Part shown: positions 21,661 through 33,800 of the stretch, piece by piece
Position numbering within the stretch: position 1 is the first letter of the stretch
Layout of the letters: each line of letters opens with the position of its first letter
NCBI RefSeq assembly: GCF_001625305.1
Contig: NW_017803964.1
Span: 6,334 to 70,333, forward strand
Direction of reading: 5' to 3'
Source of the DNA: Branchiostoma belcheri
Lineage: Eukaryota > Chordata > Leptocardii > Amphioxiformes > Branchiostomatidae
DNA: 64,000 nt
Notes under the pieces: model-generated
Database searches by the model: none
Seen by the model: the letters and a program-made list of their open reading frames with translations, nothing else
What the model was told of the DNA's origin: nothing
Made by a program: the position numbers and the translations under genes

Positions 21661-22979
21661 GTCGGCGTATAGTGTAAGAAAGTTAAAAGGCAAAAGTATA
21701 TGTCGATGTACGCTATTTACATCGAACTCATCTTCACTAAGGCTGTTCCGAAATGGTTTTCTGGTAACCCTTATCATTTTGCTATTTGTAAACTGTACAC
21801 CAAATGAGGGATCAATTCAAATCAAAATTAGCTGTAAATTCTATAACTATTTGTCGTTTCGAAACAATGGGTATTTGAGTAAGGGAGATTTGGTGTACTT
21901 TCTTCGCGATATACTCACATACAAAGAAAACTGACTGCAGTCAGGGGTTGTTTCAACACCTTCATTGAGGCACGTATAGGGGTCTGTTAAATCCCCGTTT
22001 TGTCTTTTTTTTTAATTGCCCCTGTACTCTCCCATATACCTCCATCCAAACTCTTCTCCTTTATCCCTTGGCTACGGACATTCGCTAAGACATAACTTTC
22101 AGCTCATTTTTGTTACCCCTCAAGTATAATCTGTTCCAGTTATACCATATAATGACCCCACCCTGCCGATATAAATTCGACAACATAAACTACCAGACTT
22201 CAGTCTTGTCCTGACAGCCGTGCAGTGTACATGAGGGGGAGGCCAGTCTAAGACAGTTTAGCTTGCCGATTTTCTCTTCAAGATAGTTTTGAAATGAAAT
22301 ACACACACATGTAAGAAGTTATATTCACCAGTAATAAAAAAAAATAGTATGGTAGTAATGACAGCTCTGACTTGCCATATTTTGGCCTGTACATTTGTAG
22401 CTTGAGACCTTGACTGGCAGTTACGTGCCCAGTTCTACATACAGAGCCTGAGTCCTTACTGGTTTATCTGACTGCAAGTAGGCATCATATTTACCTTGGT
22501 CAGACACAAAACTCCCAATTGAAAGCTAATTCAGTTGTGAGAAAGACATTTTAAGCTGCAAGCACAGATACATGTACAAGTAGTCACTTTGATACAGCAA
22601 GGGCACCATATGTCCTTGTAGAAAACGTTGACAGGGCTGATTTGAAAGTTGGAATTTGATCAAGGTTGATTTTCCAAACTGAAAGTTCCAATTTTCTTGC
22701 TTATGGGGCTTTGTAACAATTACCTGAGTCATTCTGCCTTTTGAAAATGTTACCCTTAAAACCAGTAGATAATAAAAAAAATTGATTTTTTTAAAACCGA
22801 CCGGTATGCAAATCTGCTGCCTTTGTTCTGGAGGATAGACTGTTTAGGATGTTTATGAGTTTATGGGCCAATTCACTATTCAATATGCTGGGAAGGTCAC
22901 AGTGGGAGCACTTCCTTATTGTTCTTACCTAGGGTAAAAAAAAACTGGCCGGTTGAAAGGTTGCGGCAATTCCAAGATC

Positions 22980-24320
22980 AGGGTGTACCAGGGTGTTGCA
23001 TTTGGGCCAATTTTTAATTTCAAGTACAGTACAGTACAGTACAGTATAGAAACTTGAACTACAAGTGATACCATACATATTGCTTTTTAATTTTTCTGAT
23101 AGGGATGAGCGGTTTTTAACGCTCCTTCAAACTTTAGTGTAGTACTTTACAATGGCACTATACAGACACTACAGCTCAATGACAAAACTCGTTGTATCTT
23201 CCAATGATTTGTTTCACATGTGAAATGACGTTACAGAACTAAAAGGAGGGCACAAAGTTCTTTGAAAATTACAACATTGTTGAAAAACGTCTTCCATGGT
23301 TTACAGAAGAAAAGTCAAACACTTCAGACATAGTTTTAGATATAGTTATAGTTCTAGACAGCTACCTTTATCATGTAGACTTAAGTTATTTTATACTCTA
23401 TTTCATTGTTCTTTCATGTTTTGTAATTTGCAATTAGCCTCCGGGCACGAATTTGCAATAGACTTTCATTATGTTATACATGTCACTTATATATTTTGCA
23501 TATATGGTATACAATCTTACGGACACTACAAATATCTACGGACACTACAGCATGGTAGTTTATGACTGTCATTATGTTTATTTACAACCATTATCAAAGT
23601 GGCTTCTGTCATAAGGAAACCATGTTTAGTTGTTTGAGAATATTGAAATTATATGAACCCACTGCATCTAAATTTTAATTAATAAACCAGTTTGTACTTC
23701 TCTACGAACACTACACGTTTTCTCGGACAAAAAAAAACAGGCAACTGAAAGTCATTTTGTATTCTAACCCAAAGTACAATAAAGACATATATTTTGTGTT
23801 ACATATAGATATACCATGTATAATGTGCAAAATCGCCTGTCCTATCAATTTTGGGGGACACAAGGATGGATTTTGCCGTTAAGTGTAAAAAAAACTGCAT
23901 TTCTGTTAACGTGTAATGCATGTTGTTAACGACGCTTTAGGAAAAACTATTTTAAAGTTATCATCAAGTTCTCAGCAAAACATATATGAAAAAGCCAATC
24001 TTAACATACTGCTCAATTGTTGATTTCGTTTTTTGGCCAGAACTCACCAAAAAGAATTTTTAAAAATTGCTTATCTTTAAGTGCTACAGTAAACTGTAAA
24101 TTTTATGGCGATTTTGTTTATAAGGTTGGTCCTAGGAAAATGTTTTGAACAGCTATCTAACAAAAAACTTCAGGATTATCTGGACAATATTTGTATTTAA
24201 ATAATATGTTTAAACAATTTCAACAGAATGCAATGAATATTTAGTGAGAAGGATATAACAGTGCAGGATGCCATTGGTTCACCGTGATCTTGAAATAGCC
24301 GATGCTTAATAAAAGATCTC
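22980..24320. repeat. Dispersed repeat shared with 44430-45240
   Basis: Landmarks shared in order with 44430-45240 are GACACTACAGCTCA, ATATACCATGTATAATGTGCAA, GTGCTACAGTAAACTGTAAATT, a TTTGTATTTAAATAA-type stretch and GAATGCAATGAATATT. Part of it (22980-23080) also matches 39270-39370. Non-coding, old. Confidence 0.6.
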
Positions 24321-24596
24321 TCTCCCTACCCCATAAGAATTAATGGCATATGGGGTACCACAAACATCTGTATTCACTGCCCGTCATTGTAACCTAATAC
24401 GTACATGTATATGTGAATGGTTCTTATGAGCCCTGTTTTGTGGTGGTACTTGAAGTAAATTACCACCTGTTCGATTTTATTTATTTATTAGCACATACAA
24501 GATAAAAAATTACAAGTGGAAAATTACAAGTGCGTGAAAGCACAGGGGGTGAAACAAAAGCCATAAAGCCTTGTTTGATCTCCTCTCCTCCTCCTA

Positions 24597-25490
24597 CAAG
24601 TTCAACCACCTGTGATGTTAATAATCACTTCATTATCCTTAACAAGATAAATTTCTTGTCAAATGAGACAACTTACATCTCACACATTGTTTCAAATAAT
24701 TTCAATTAACTCTCACATGTTATACACACCTGGTCGGTTACTACTGATCAATTGCCTCAAGGTACTTTTGAACTGTTAGTAGAACGACCTCTGACGAGAA
24801 TCCATTTTAGTCTCGCACACTAAGTTTGGAACCATCCAAAAATTGGCAACATTTTCAGTTAATAGTTTCTGATTCTGTTCTTAAAGTCTTCGTTTATGAA
24901 AATCCGTGTCCCTTTAAGCATCTTCGCTTGTCTTAGAATGCTCTATTTTTCTTCACTGTACAAAAACATAACAGATGGGTTCAGTGTGCAGAAATTACAT
25001 GAAAGGGTATGTGTAAATCTCTTTAAAAAAAAAGCAAATGTAAGGTTGCCGTATTTGTCCACAATGCCCACTGTATGAGTGACATTTGACGTTCAGAACA
25101 TGCGACACAAGCTTTTTGTGTTGTTGACACGGGGCGGGTATCTGCCAAACATGGCGATATTTCATGTCCGAATTAAATGATATGACAGAAGTTGTTTGGT
25201 AACTTTTTGGTGTAGGGCGTGTCTTTGTTTTTGCCTGACGACACCGCGAGATTGTCGTCTCACCTTTTTACCAAGGTAAGACATTTCTGTAGTCATTTTA
25301 TACAGCCGAAAGTGTTATTGTCTATTCAAGTAGTTCTGTATTTCACCGACAATATACAGACCTAAATGTATGGGCTGTACATATGAGGACCGTAACCGTT
25401 GCTGGAAAGATAAAGGCGTATAACCTTTGAGTTGCGCACGCGAAACCGTACCTCTCTTGTACAATGGAGGGGGATGGCGGCCATAATTAC
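24597..25490. repeat. Triplicated block, copy 3 (recent)
   Basis: Close to identical to 15745-16770 except for a deletion of about 150 bases (the copy-1 stretch 15858-16010 is absent) and a few small indels. Both copies run into the same TACCTTCGCCAA repeat, so the repeat was duplicated together with the block. Confidence 0.75.
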
Positions 25491-25862
25491 CTTCGCCAAG
25501 AAGGTTATGTTTTCGTAGGCGTTCGAGTGTCTGTGACAAATACCAACGTTATAGCACTATAGCACTAGCTGGGGTCGGTAATACACCCGTATGCCGAAGC
25601 AATGAAGTCGTTACCAGGTTGCCCAGGTCCCAGGGCTTATACGACAAAGAACCTGTCCAAAGCCTTTGGAAATGGCGCGCTGAAAAACTAAAATTTCGGG
25701 GGGGGGGGGTCAACCGTGATTCTTTGTCTTCTGTGTTTTATCCCGAGACACTGAATCGTCTCCCCGATACCCAGAATACCCTTGCCTTATGGCGCAAACA
25801 TAGCACGGAATTAAAACCGGATGTTGTCGACGGGGTTGGATAAAGGTAGGGTGCACTGTTGT

Positions 25863-25898
25863 TACCTTCGCCAAGAAGTTTATGTTTTCGTTGGCGTT

Positions 25899-25947
<49 letters not shown>

Positions 25948-26456
25948 ATGTGCGCGCGCGCGCGCGTATGTGTGTATGTGCGTGTGTGTGTGTATAAACA
26001 CGATAACTCAAGAAGGCCTTGATTGTCTTGATATTTAGTAGGTGCGTAGGTCTTGATGAGACCTCAAAGTGATTAGATTTTGGGCCACCTGCGGGCTTGT
26101 CATGTTACTGCAGCAGAACTTCCGGTTTTGATATCTCATGATCCCGACATGCAAGGGTCAAGAAATTTAGATGGAAGGTAGCTCTTGTGCTGAAAATGAA
26201 ATGACATGACTTTGAGCCCCTTAGCTGCTTGGTCTGGAACTACAGAAATGTTTGTTGAAAAATTTTAAAGGAAGATAACTCAAGAGCCGAGTGACGGATC
26301 GTCGTGATTTTTGGCATGTACGTAGCTTAAGTTATGCTTGACATAGAAATATTACAATTATGCAAATATGAATGTAAATTGCATAATTTATTAGGAAATT
26401 CTATAAATCGGCTGCATTCCATGATGCGATGGTATGTGATCGTGGAATTCTAGTTG
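25863..26456 (+). mobile_element. TACCTTCGCCAA-type repeat, internally deleted copy
   Basis: Starts TACCTTCGCCAAGAAG, carries a long GT/GC microsatellite (25900-25993), then CACGATAACTCAAGAAGGCC, GGTCTTGATGAGACCTC and the end GATCGTGGAATTCTAGTT. A second 5' end of the same family lies at 25490-25530. Confidence 0.65.
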
Positions 26457-26999
26457 ATCTAACATTTCAAATAAATATTAGTTCTTATCCTTTAAAATAT
26501 AATTACAATACATAAAGATAATCAATACGGAACCATGGGAATATTAGTAATGGATATGTCGTTCTCATATATACAACAAGTACATGATAAAATAATGAAA
26601 AAGGACAAATATGCCAGGGGAGACTAAAACCTTATTAGTTTTCTCGGCCCTTCCCGAAACGAAATAGTAAATATTATATTAATATACATATGTGTGATCT
26701 ACATAATTACATTAACAAGAAGTCAAATTATGATAAAAAAACGAGAATACATGAACTAGTAAAATTAAACATACGAAGTGACAATCCGTCTTCAAATTAG
26801 TAGCGTTATTACGAAGAAACTGATATATAATTAACATAATTAAAACAAATGATTGTTACAAATACGCCAAGAAAATAATATAACAAACAACGGATACAAG
26901 GAAAACAAGCAAATTATGTTGAATGGATGCCGAGGCTTTGTAGTTTATCTTGCAACTGATAACTTGATATGGTCGACTTAAATTAAGTTCCTAAAATAT

Positions 27000-27735
27000 T
27001 CAGGTTAAGTTTTAGGTCATGGTATACTAGGGTTTGGGGGCCGAAATGGATATTTAACAGCAACTACAGGTTCTTTAGTACAGGGGTGCCAGGATAATCC
27101 TGAGACGGGAACCTCGGTCGAGTGTAAGTGAGCTACATCAGGAAAGGAGAAGTCATCATATTAGTACTATGGTCTATAAGTGCTTACATGGACTTGCACC
27201 TGATTTGCAACCATCAAACCCATCAGTACAACACAAGACAAGCGAATCTACTACGCGAACCCAAATACACAAACAGAGCTGGACAGCGAACATTTAAGTA
27301 TAGGGCAGAAGCATCTTATAACTTGTTAAATGATGAAACTAAACAAGTAAACACATTGAATGCTTTTAAGAGAGCACTAAACACATGCCCCCTGACCTCA
27401 TGGACTGACTTATGTTTGACCGGAATGACACCGACTATGAATATGCCTTATGATGTTAACCATTTGTTTTGGTCGACATGTCTTGTTTCTTATGATTGAT
27501 TACTTGTACTCTTTGTTCATATTATTTATCTTCTCTTTGTTTAATTGATTACCTGTACTGTTTGTTCATATTATTTATCATCTCTTTGTTTAATTATTTG
27601 ATTATTGTTGTGTTAATTTTGTCCCACACTGTACTTAATGTGATTTATGCCCTTTGTAACTGTTCTGTTGAGCTACCTTTGAAATCAGTTGTCCTGAGAT
27701 AAATAAGTTTTAAGATCAATAAATAAATAAATGAA
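27000..27735 (+). mobile_element. LINE 3' end, CR1/L2-like
   Basis: Reads the C-terminal end of a CR1-type reverse transcriptase: MVYKCLHG, then HQYNTRQANLLREPKYTN and AGQRTFKYRAEASYNLLND. One frame break lies between the two parts. A TA-rich 3'UTR ends in AATAAATAAATAAATG. It lies just upstream of the first recognised TRPM exon. Confidence 0.75.
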
Positions 27736-27795
27736 TTCATACATCTAAAGACTTATATACCTACATGTAGTGATGTGTGTTGTGTTTCCTTTTAG

Positions 27796-27839
27796 CGACA
27801 AGACACTATGTAACACTGGCCGCAATGCCGAATAAGCAG
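27796..27839 (+). CDS. TRPM: TRPM exon 1 (start codon; residues 1-5)
   Basis: Acceptor CCTTTTAG|CGACAAG, start ATG at 27825-27827 (MPNKQ), donor AGCAG|GTAAGT. The 5'UTR part has a start-stop ATGTAA at 27808-27813. The coding start is the first ATG in frame with exon 2. Confidence 0.7.
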
Positions 27840-30800
27840 GTAAGTGTTGATTTTATTTATCAGCAACTCCGTACTAGCAACATATGGTAGAGTTGTAACA
27901 AGTATATGTAAGCAACAATATTATAAAGCTAACTGGGACAACGTCATTGTTAGTTAACAAAAGAGTTACTTTAGAATTTAGAATTTTGCAGCTCATTTTG
28001 CAGCTATGCCATGATGAGAAATAACTGTGCAAAGTTTATTGTTTATTGCCGCATGCGGAGTTTTAACCATAAACCCGCTTATACAATGATCTCAGTCATT
28101 TCTATGTCTTTACAGCAAACTGAATCAGGTCATTGGAAACCTGGTTGTATCAAGAGGAGAGAATGCAATACTTTCATTCCAGAAAGGTAAGAATAAAAGA
28201 TTGGGAAAACGGACGACAAGGGGTCATAGTATTTTTGCACTTATTATGCAAATTAAGCCCTCATTTACAAGATCTGGCTCAAAATCCAACCCAGTGGTAC
28301 AAACGCTATCCTACACAACACCAGGAGCCTCAACTACAACTTGAACTATAGCAGGCATGTACCTAGAAGCCCACACTCTGGCGCCGTACAGTAGATCAGC
28401 TCTCAAAGCTGATGACAATGTGGAACATGCTGTACAGGCAAAGCTAGACCATCGGCTTTAGGCCAAGGAGTTATTGTTGAAAGGCACGTCACCGCGTAGA
28501 CACCGCGGTACGTCCGCCCGTCGGAAGTCTGTTCTGTGTATTCCCCGTCCTACTTTGCGCGAAGTTACACAGTACAACATAAAATAATACACATGCAGGA
28601 ACTGACATTACCGTTTGAACAAAATATTTGAACAAAATATCAAAGCCAGTCACGACAACAAGGTCAACAAGTACGCAGTTCAAGCGGCAGACCTGGAAGC
28701 TGGAGGCATCACAACAACTCTTACCTGCTTCGACATTGGCTCAGTGGGACTCATCACACCCAACAACAAAAGCAGACTCAGGACAATTTTCAAGATTGTA
28801 AAGGCAAAACCACCCAAGAACTTTTTTCAAAGACATTAGCCTCATAGGTATCCTAACAATCTATGTTATATGTATACGTCATGAACCGAATTGGGAAACA
28901 GAAACCGTGCTGTATTAACTGATAACTAGTACTGCCTTCTCTCTCAAACGAAATGTGGAAACATGGAAATAAATGGAATCGTAAATGACGACATTTTCTA
29001 AACTTATCAAATTCTTTTGATGGTTTTAAAGGGAAAACAATTATGCAATATTATTACAATATATTTACATTCGATTGTGTACATCTTTGTGTAAGCTACC
29101 TACATGCCAAAAATTATGAAATAGGATGTTCCTTTGTTTATCCTTTGATTTTTTTAAACGATTTCGCCGAAAAAAAACACTGGCATTACATGGTCAGCAA
29201 AATCAGTCAAACAGTGAATGGAGTATTTTGCCGCAATTAGATATAAACTAGAAAGGCCGACATTTGCTCGGGAGCAAATGAAGCAAATGACTTCACCACG
29301 TCCACCGTACCAAAATGGACCTATCCCCCTCCTGCACTAAATGGATTGTTCGTAAATCAACCCCTGTCCAAAATGTGAAGTGTTATAATATAGTCTATAC
29401 CCCATGCAGCGATGGAATCTTCCAACGCCTTCTGCTGGCGAAACACGTGTAACCAGTGTTAGTCGGGAATTGGGGTTTTCAAGCTACAATCGCTATTTTT
29501 ACTTAAAATAAGGTAAATAAAAGTATCATAAAGGGATAAATCTGAAAAGTGAACTGAATTTCATGTCATTTGGTTTTCATATTGGTGCACAGGAGCCAAA
29601 AAGTTAAATTTTTGCCCGAAAATAGCCTAAAAGCCCACAGTTTTAAAGTGGTTTATGGCAAAAGTGTGAATGTTATTCTCTTGGCATGTATCCAAGGTAT
29701 CCCTAAACTGCATTTCAAGTCATTCGGATTAAAATACCAGGGCTCCAGATCCCAAAATGTATTTTTTTGTGTAAAAATAGCAAAAAAACAACAACAAACA
29801 ACAATAGAAAGGCCGACATTTGCTCGGTCGGAAGTGCAGCAGATGGCTTCACCACATCTCCTGCACCAAAAATGGAACGCCCCCCCCCGCCCAAACAGAC
29901 TGAATCCCCCTGTCGTGAAGTGTTCCAATAGTCTATACCCCCACGCAGCAATGGAATCTTTCAACGCCCTCTGTTGTTTAAACATGTAGAACCCTGGTTC
30001 CACAACCGGAGCTTCTATTGCGTGCGATATACGTTTGATCGTCCCCCCCCAAAAAAAAACGACCTATCTATAGTCTAAGCATTTGGTGCCAAGATACCCT
30101 TATGCTGAATGGTTTTCATATTAGCTCACAGGAGCCAAAGAATGTACATTTTTGATCGAAAATAGAAAAAAAATTCCCATCATACATAATTATTTGTTAA
30201 GTGACATATGCCAAAAGCGTTAATAACACTTTGTGGGCTTGTTTTTTTTTAATCCCCATACCAAATTTAAGGTCATTCAGATTTAATATTAGGGCACGGG
30301 AGCCAAAAATGTCATTTTTTTGGGGACAGAAATGGCCAAAAGGCCCTATTTTATACAAATACCAAGTGGTGCATGACAAAAGCATGAATGGCATTCTTTG
30401 GACGTGCGTCCCACGTATCCTCATACCAAATTTCGGGTCATTCGGATTTAATTCCAGGGCTACAGATTCCAAAGTATCTATTTTAGGCCTGAAAATTGCC
30501 CCCCCCCCAAAAAAAAAAAATGATGCATGCTTACTGTCACAACAATTATACGGTCATCAGATACAATAAATGACTAATGATTGATGCTACGGAAAAAAAG
30601 TATCATATACACCAATCCCATAAATGGGTCAACTTTTTCTTCCTGTGCCCTTACAGCAATGATAAAGAGAAATGCAAGTGTGGAAAGCCGAAATCTGAAC
30701 ATGGTAAAAATGTCAGCGAGGCGTCATCTGACACAGAATGGAACTCACGGGATCACACGGTGGAAGATGAAACTAACGCTTTTGGTAATATAGAATTTGA

Positions 30801-33800
30801 TGGCTTTGGACAAAGTGCTGGAAAGGTGAGAATACCTAAGGACCTTATTTAGTAAAAGTAATGTTGTATTGTTTGTAACTTTTCATGAATTGTCCTCTGT
30901 GTATATTTATCTTGAAATTCATGATTTTCTCTTTGACCTCTCCACTGAAAAATCATCACAAAGGGACGTGTATTCTGCCTCATTTGCACACCCTCTTGCT
31001 TCACCGCAAACTCCCTTCCTTACCATGAATTCCATGAACGTAATTGAATTCACATAAGTCTGTGAAATTAGAGTTTTTAGTCATTTACTTGGCATATTTT
31101 AAGGACTAATGCCTTTCTTGATGCATGCATGTATTGCATGCATTTTTTTAATTTTCTGATTTCTAACTAGAGGGACACGGGGCTTAAATCTAAATTAACT
31201 TTGTTATGTATTGTTTGCATTGAAACCTTAGTTAGCTTGTTGATTTTTTTCCAGTTTGTGAGAGTGAGCAATACGACAGAGCCAGCGGATGTGCTGAAAC
31301 TCATGAAGGAACAGTGGCAGATGAAACCTCCCAACCTCCTGATTTCTGTTACTGGTGGGGCCAAAAACCTTAACCTGAATTCCAGACTACAGGAGGCTTT
31401 CAGAAAGGGTCTAATCAAGGCAGCTCAGAGCACAGGTACGAATAACCTCCGAACAGATGTAAGGATCCGGCCCATTACCTCCGTGAGACATAGAGGTGTT
31501 GTTTTTAGCATGTGTGTGTGTGTATGTGCCTGTGGTCAGCATAACATGCGAAGGCTTGAATGTATTGTAGGGATATTTAGTATGTTGGAAGCTGATGAAA
31601 AATCATAAGTCAAGGTCAATTATCATATAGCCAGAAGGCGTAGACCATTTGTTTTAATTAAAAACGCACTGTAGTTTGTTTGGACATGATTCATTTTAAA
31701 ATACAACACAAGTAAAAAGATATAAATAACATTTAAACCGAAAAAGACTTAACTAATTTTTGACACCCCCAAAATGTGGTACTGTTCCAATGCCATTTGG
31801 TTACCGCAGATGATGCCATCTTGTTTCTCGTGACATAGAATGTGAGAGGTTTTTTTGGGCAATGGAAGAGTTTTGTTGCACAAACGAGAAACACCCAAGA
31901 ATGAGCTGGATCCTTACATTATATAGAGATTAAGGTAAGATCATCAAACTCTGACTTACCTAAAAATTGTTTTTTTTTGGCTGTGTATAGGTGCATGGAT
32001 TATAACAGGAGGGACAAACGTAGGTGTGATGAAGCATATAGGGGAGGCAGTCAGGAAAAACGCAGTGACCGGTAGGTCCAGTAACAAGGTGGTGGCCATC
32101 GGGGTGGCAACATGGGGCATCGTGCACAACAAACATCAACTCATCAACTCTAAGGTGAGCTGTTCATACACGAACGAGGCCTACCAGTTTGTTTCCTTGG
32201 TTTTCGAACATTTTATTGAAGTAAAAATTTGTTGGGTCCTTGGTGGTGTCAAGGGGTCATTCTGGGGGGTCCCTGGCGCTGTTGTGTCCGTGCCTGTCCC
32301 GAGTGGACACAGAACGGGACACAGCCTGTCACTGTCCAGAAGTTAGTAGAACACAGTTTTCGCCCTATGGGGATTTCTATGGTTAAGGACTGCAAGGTGC
32401 CCCACTTCAACGCGGAAAAATTATAGTAGGGTGCACTTCAGAAGTACTAAAAACGAATATGTTTGAGATGAAGATATAACCTACAAAATATCTAAAAACA
32501 AAAAATCCTGTCGGCGTATTGTTTTGTGACACCCTCTTTGAAATCGCCCTCTACCGTCGTCAATTAGACTGCAGCCGGATCACCCGGAAGGCCAGTTGCG
32601 TAATCTGGTGTATTTATACACAAACGGGAAAAACTACACCATCCAAATCATACGGTCTGATAGCCGACATGGTTCGGTACATCACACCGCAATTGACACC
32701 TAGCTGCCTCTAGCACAAAACCTGCTACCCAGTCTTCAAGAAGTATGTACGCACTCTTTTCTATACCCGCGTCATAGACCCCAGGGGTCGCCCATTGATA
32801 CTGTGTCCTGCTACCTTGAAGCCCAGAACTGTGACCAGAAGTGATGTCAAGTCCCTGGACGCGAAATCGCTTCCAGAGAAGCGATTTCAGCACAGGGGAG
32901 CCATTCCTCCTCCTCAATCCGCTCCGATTCAAAATGGCCGCCGTCTGGATGACTACATTATCTTAGTAGGGGACAGGCCTCAGCAAAGAAAACTTTAAGC
33001 ACGTTTTCGATGTGTCTTTACATTGAAATGTTTTCTGTTGGTTTACAGGTCATTGTTGCCATTAATTTGGAGGACATTGAATATACCCTGGTACTTCTCT
33101 CACCTCTAATCTCTAAAACAATTTTTTTTGAAATCCAAAAATACTACGTTTGCACATTCACGTCACGATTTATCTCAAGCTATTAAAGGACCGGTTTAGT
33201 AACTGTGTTTCTTCTCCTCCTTACCCGAGCGTTTTTATCCGTAAGTAGCAGTCAAGGCGGGGCATTGAATTCTATCTTTGTGGCTCCGTTCTTCCGATTA
33301 CATGTGTTTGGCATTAATATTGCGATCTCTGTTCTTCGAATGCTTATGTGACGGTGGAAACTTGACCGGCGCCTATGTTTACGATCTTATCGCAGTAGAT
33401 TGTACCTACGATATATTCTGAGTCAGTCTCTTTACTGTTTACCATTTCTGAAAATCAGAACACTCCTTATGTAAGGCCACTCACGTTGGCTCAAGTTTCT
33501 TTTTCATATTGCCAGCGTTCCGAAAATTCTACCCTATAAGTATATATATTAACCATTTCTTCATCACACATTCGGGTTGGAAATATTGTGGATCGTGATG
33601 TGCATAGAGTAACTGGGAGTTCGGGTGAATTTGCTTGGACTACAATGAGTATCAATCATCAAGTTCTATTTGTACAAAATGAACATAAGCAAAGTAAAAC
33701 ATTTATCAAGTTTTGAAAATTAGAAGGCCAGGTTTGAGATAAGATTTTAGTCACATTGTGTAGTTGATTTGTAAATTTACATATTTGTGCAACAGTTGTC

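Larger units (their letters stand above)
15357..27795. other. Intergenic region between divergent genes A and B (12.4 kb)
   Basis: Contains three copies of one sequence block (15616-16770, 17960-18720, 24597-25490), pieces of the TACCTTCGCCAA element, the 19173-21660 inverted-repeat element, an old dispersed repeat at 22980-24320 and a LINE tail at 27000-27735. Between 22000 and 22980 and between 26460 and 27000 I see nothing definite. Promoters of either gene could not be placed. Confidence 0.6.
28187..30656. other. TRPM intron 2
   Basis: Contains a repeat at 28435-28570 related to 35877-36030, the LINE C-terminal fragment at 28590-28840, and Helitron-like 3' ends at 29248 and 29804 followed by a 165-bp periodic repeat. 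No extra exon was seen. Confidence 0.6.

Noticed and set aside
28133-28351. 72-aa frame overlapping TRPM exon 2
   Set aside because: Out of frame with the conserved KRRECNTFIPES reading; runs through the intron.
33049-33125. Extra TRPM exon after TTTACAG at 33048
   Set aside because: The peptide does not fit between INSK and GSFPA, which are adjacent in TRPM proteins, and no donor keeps the frame.
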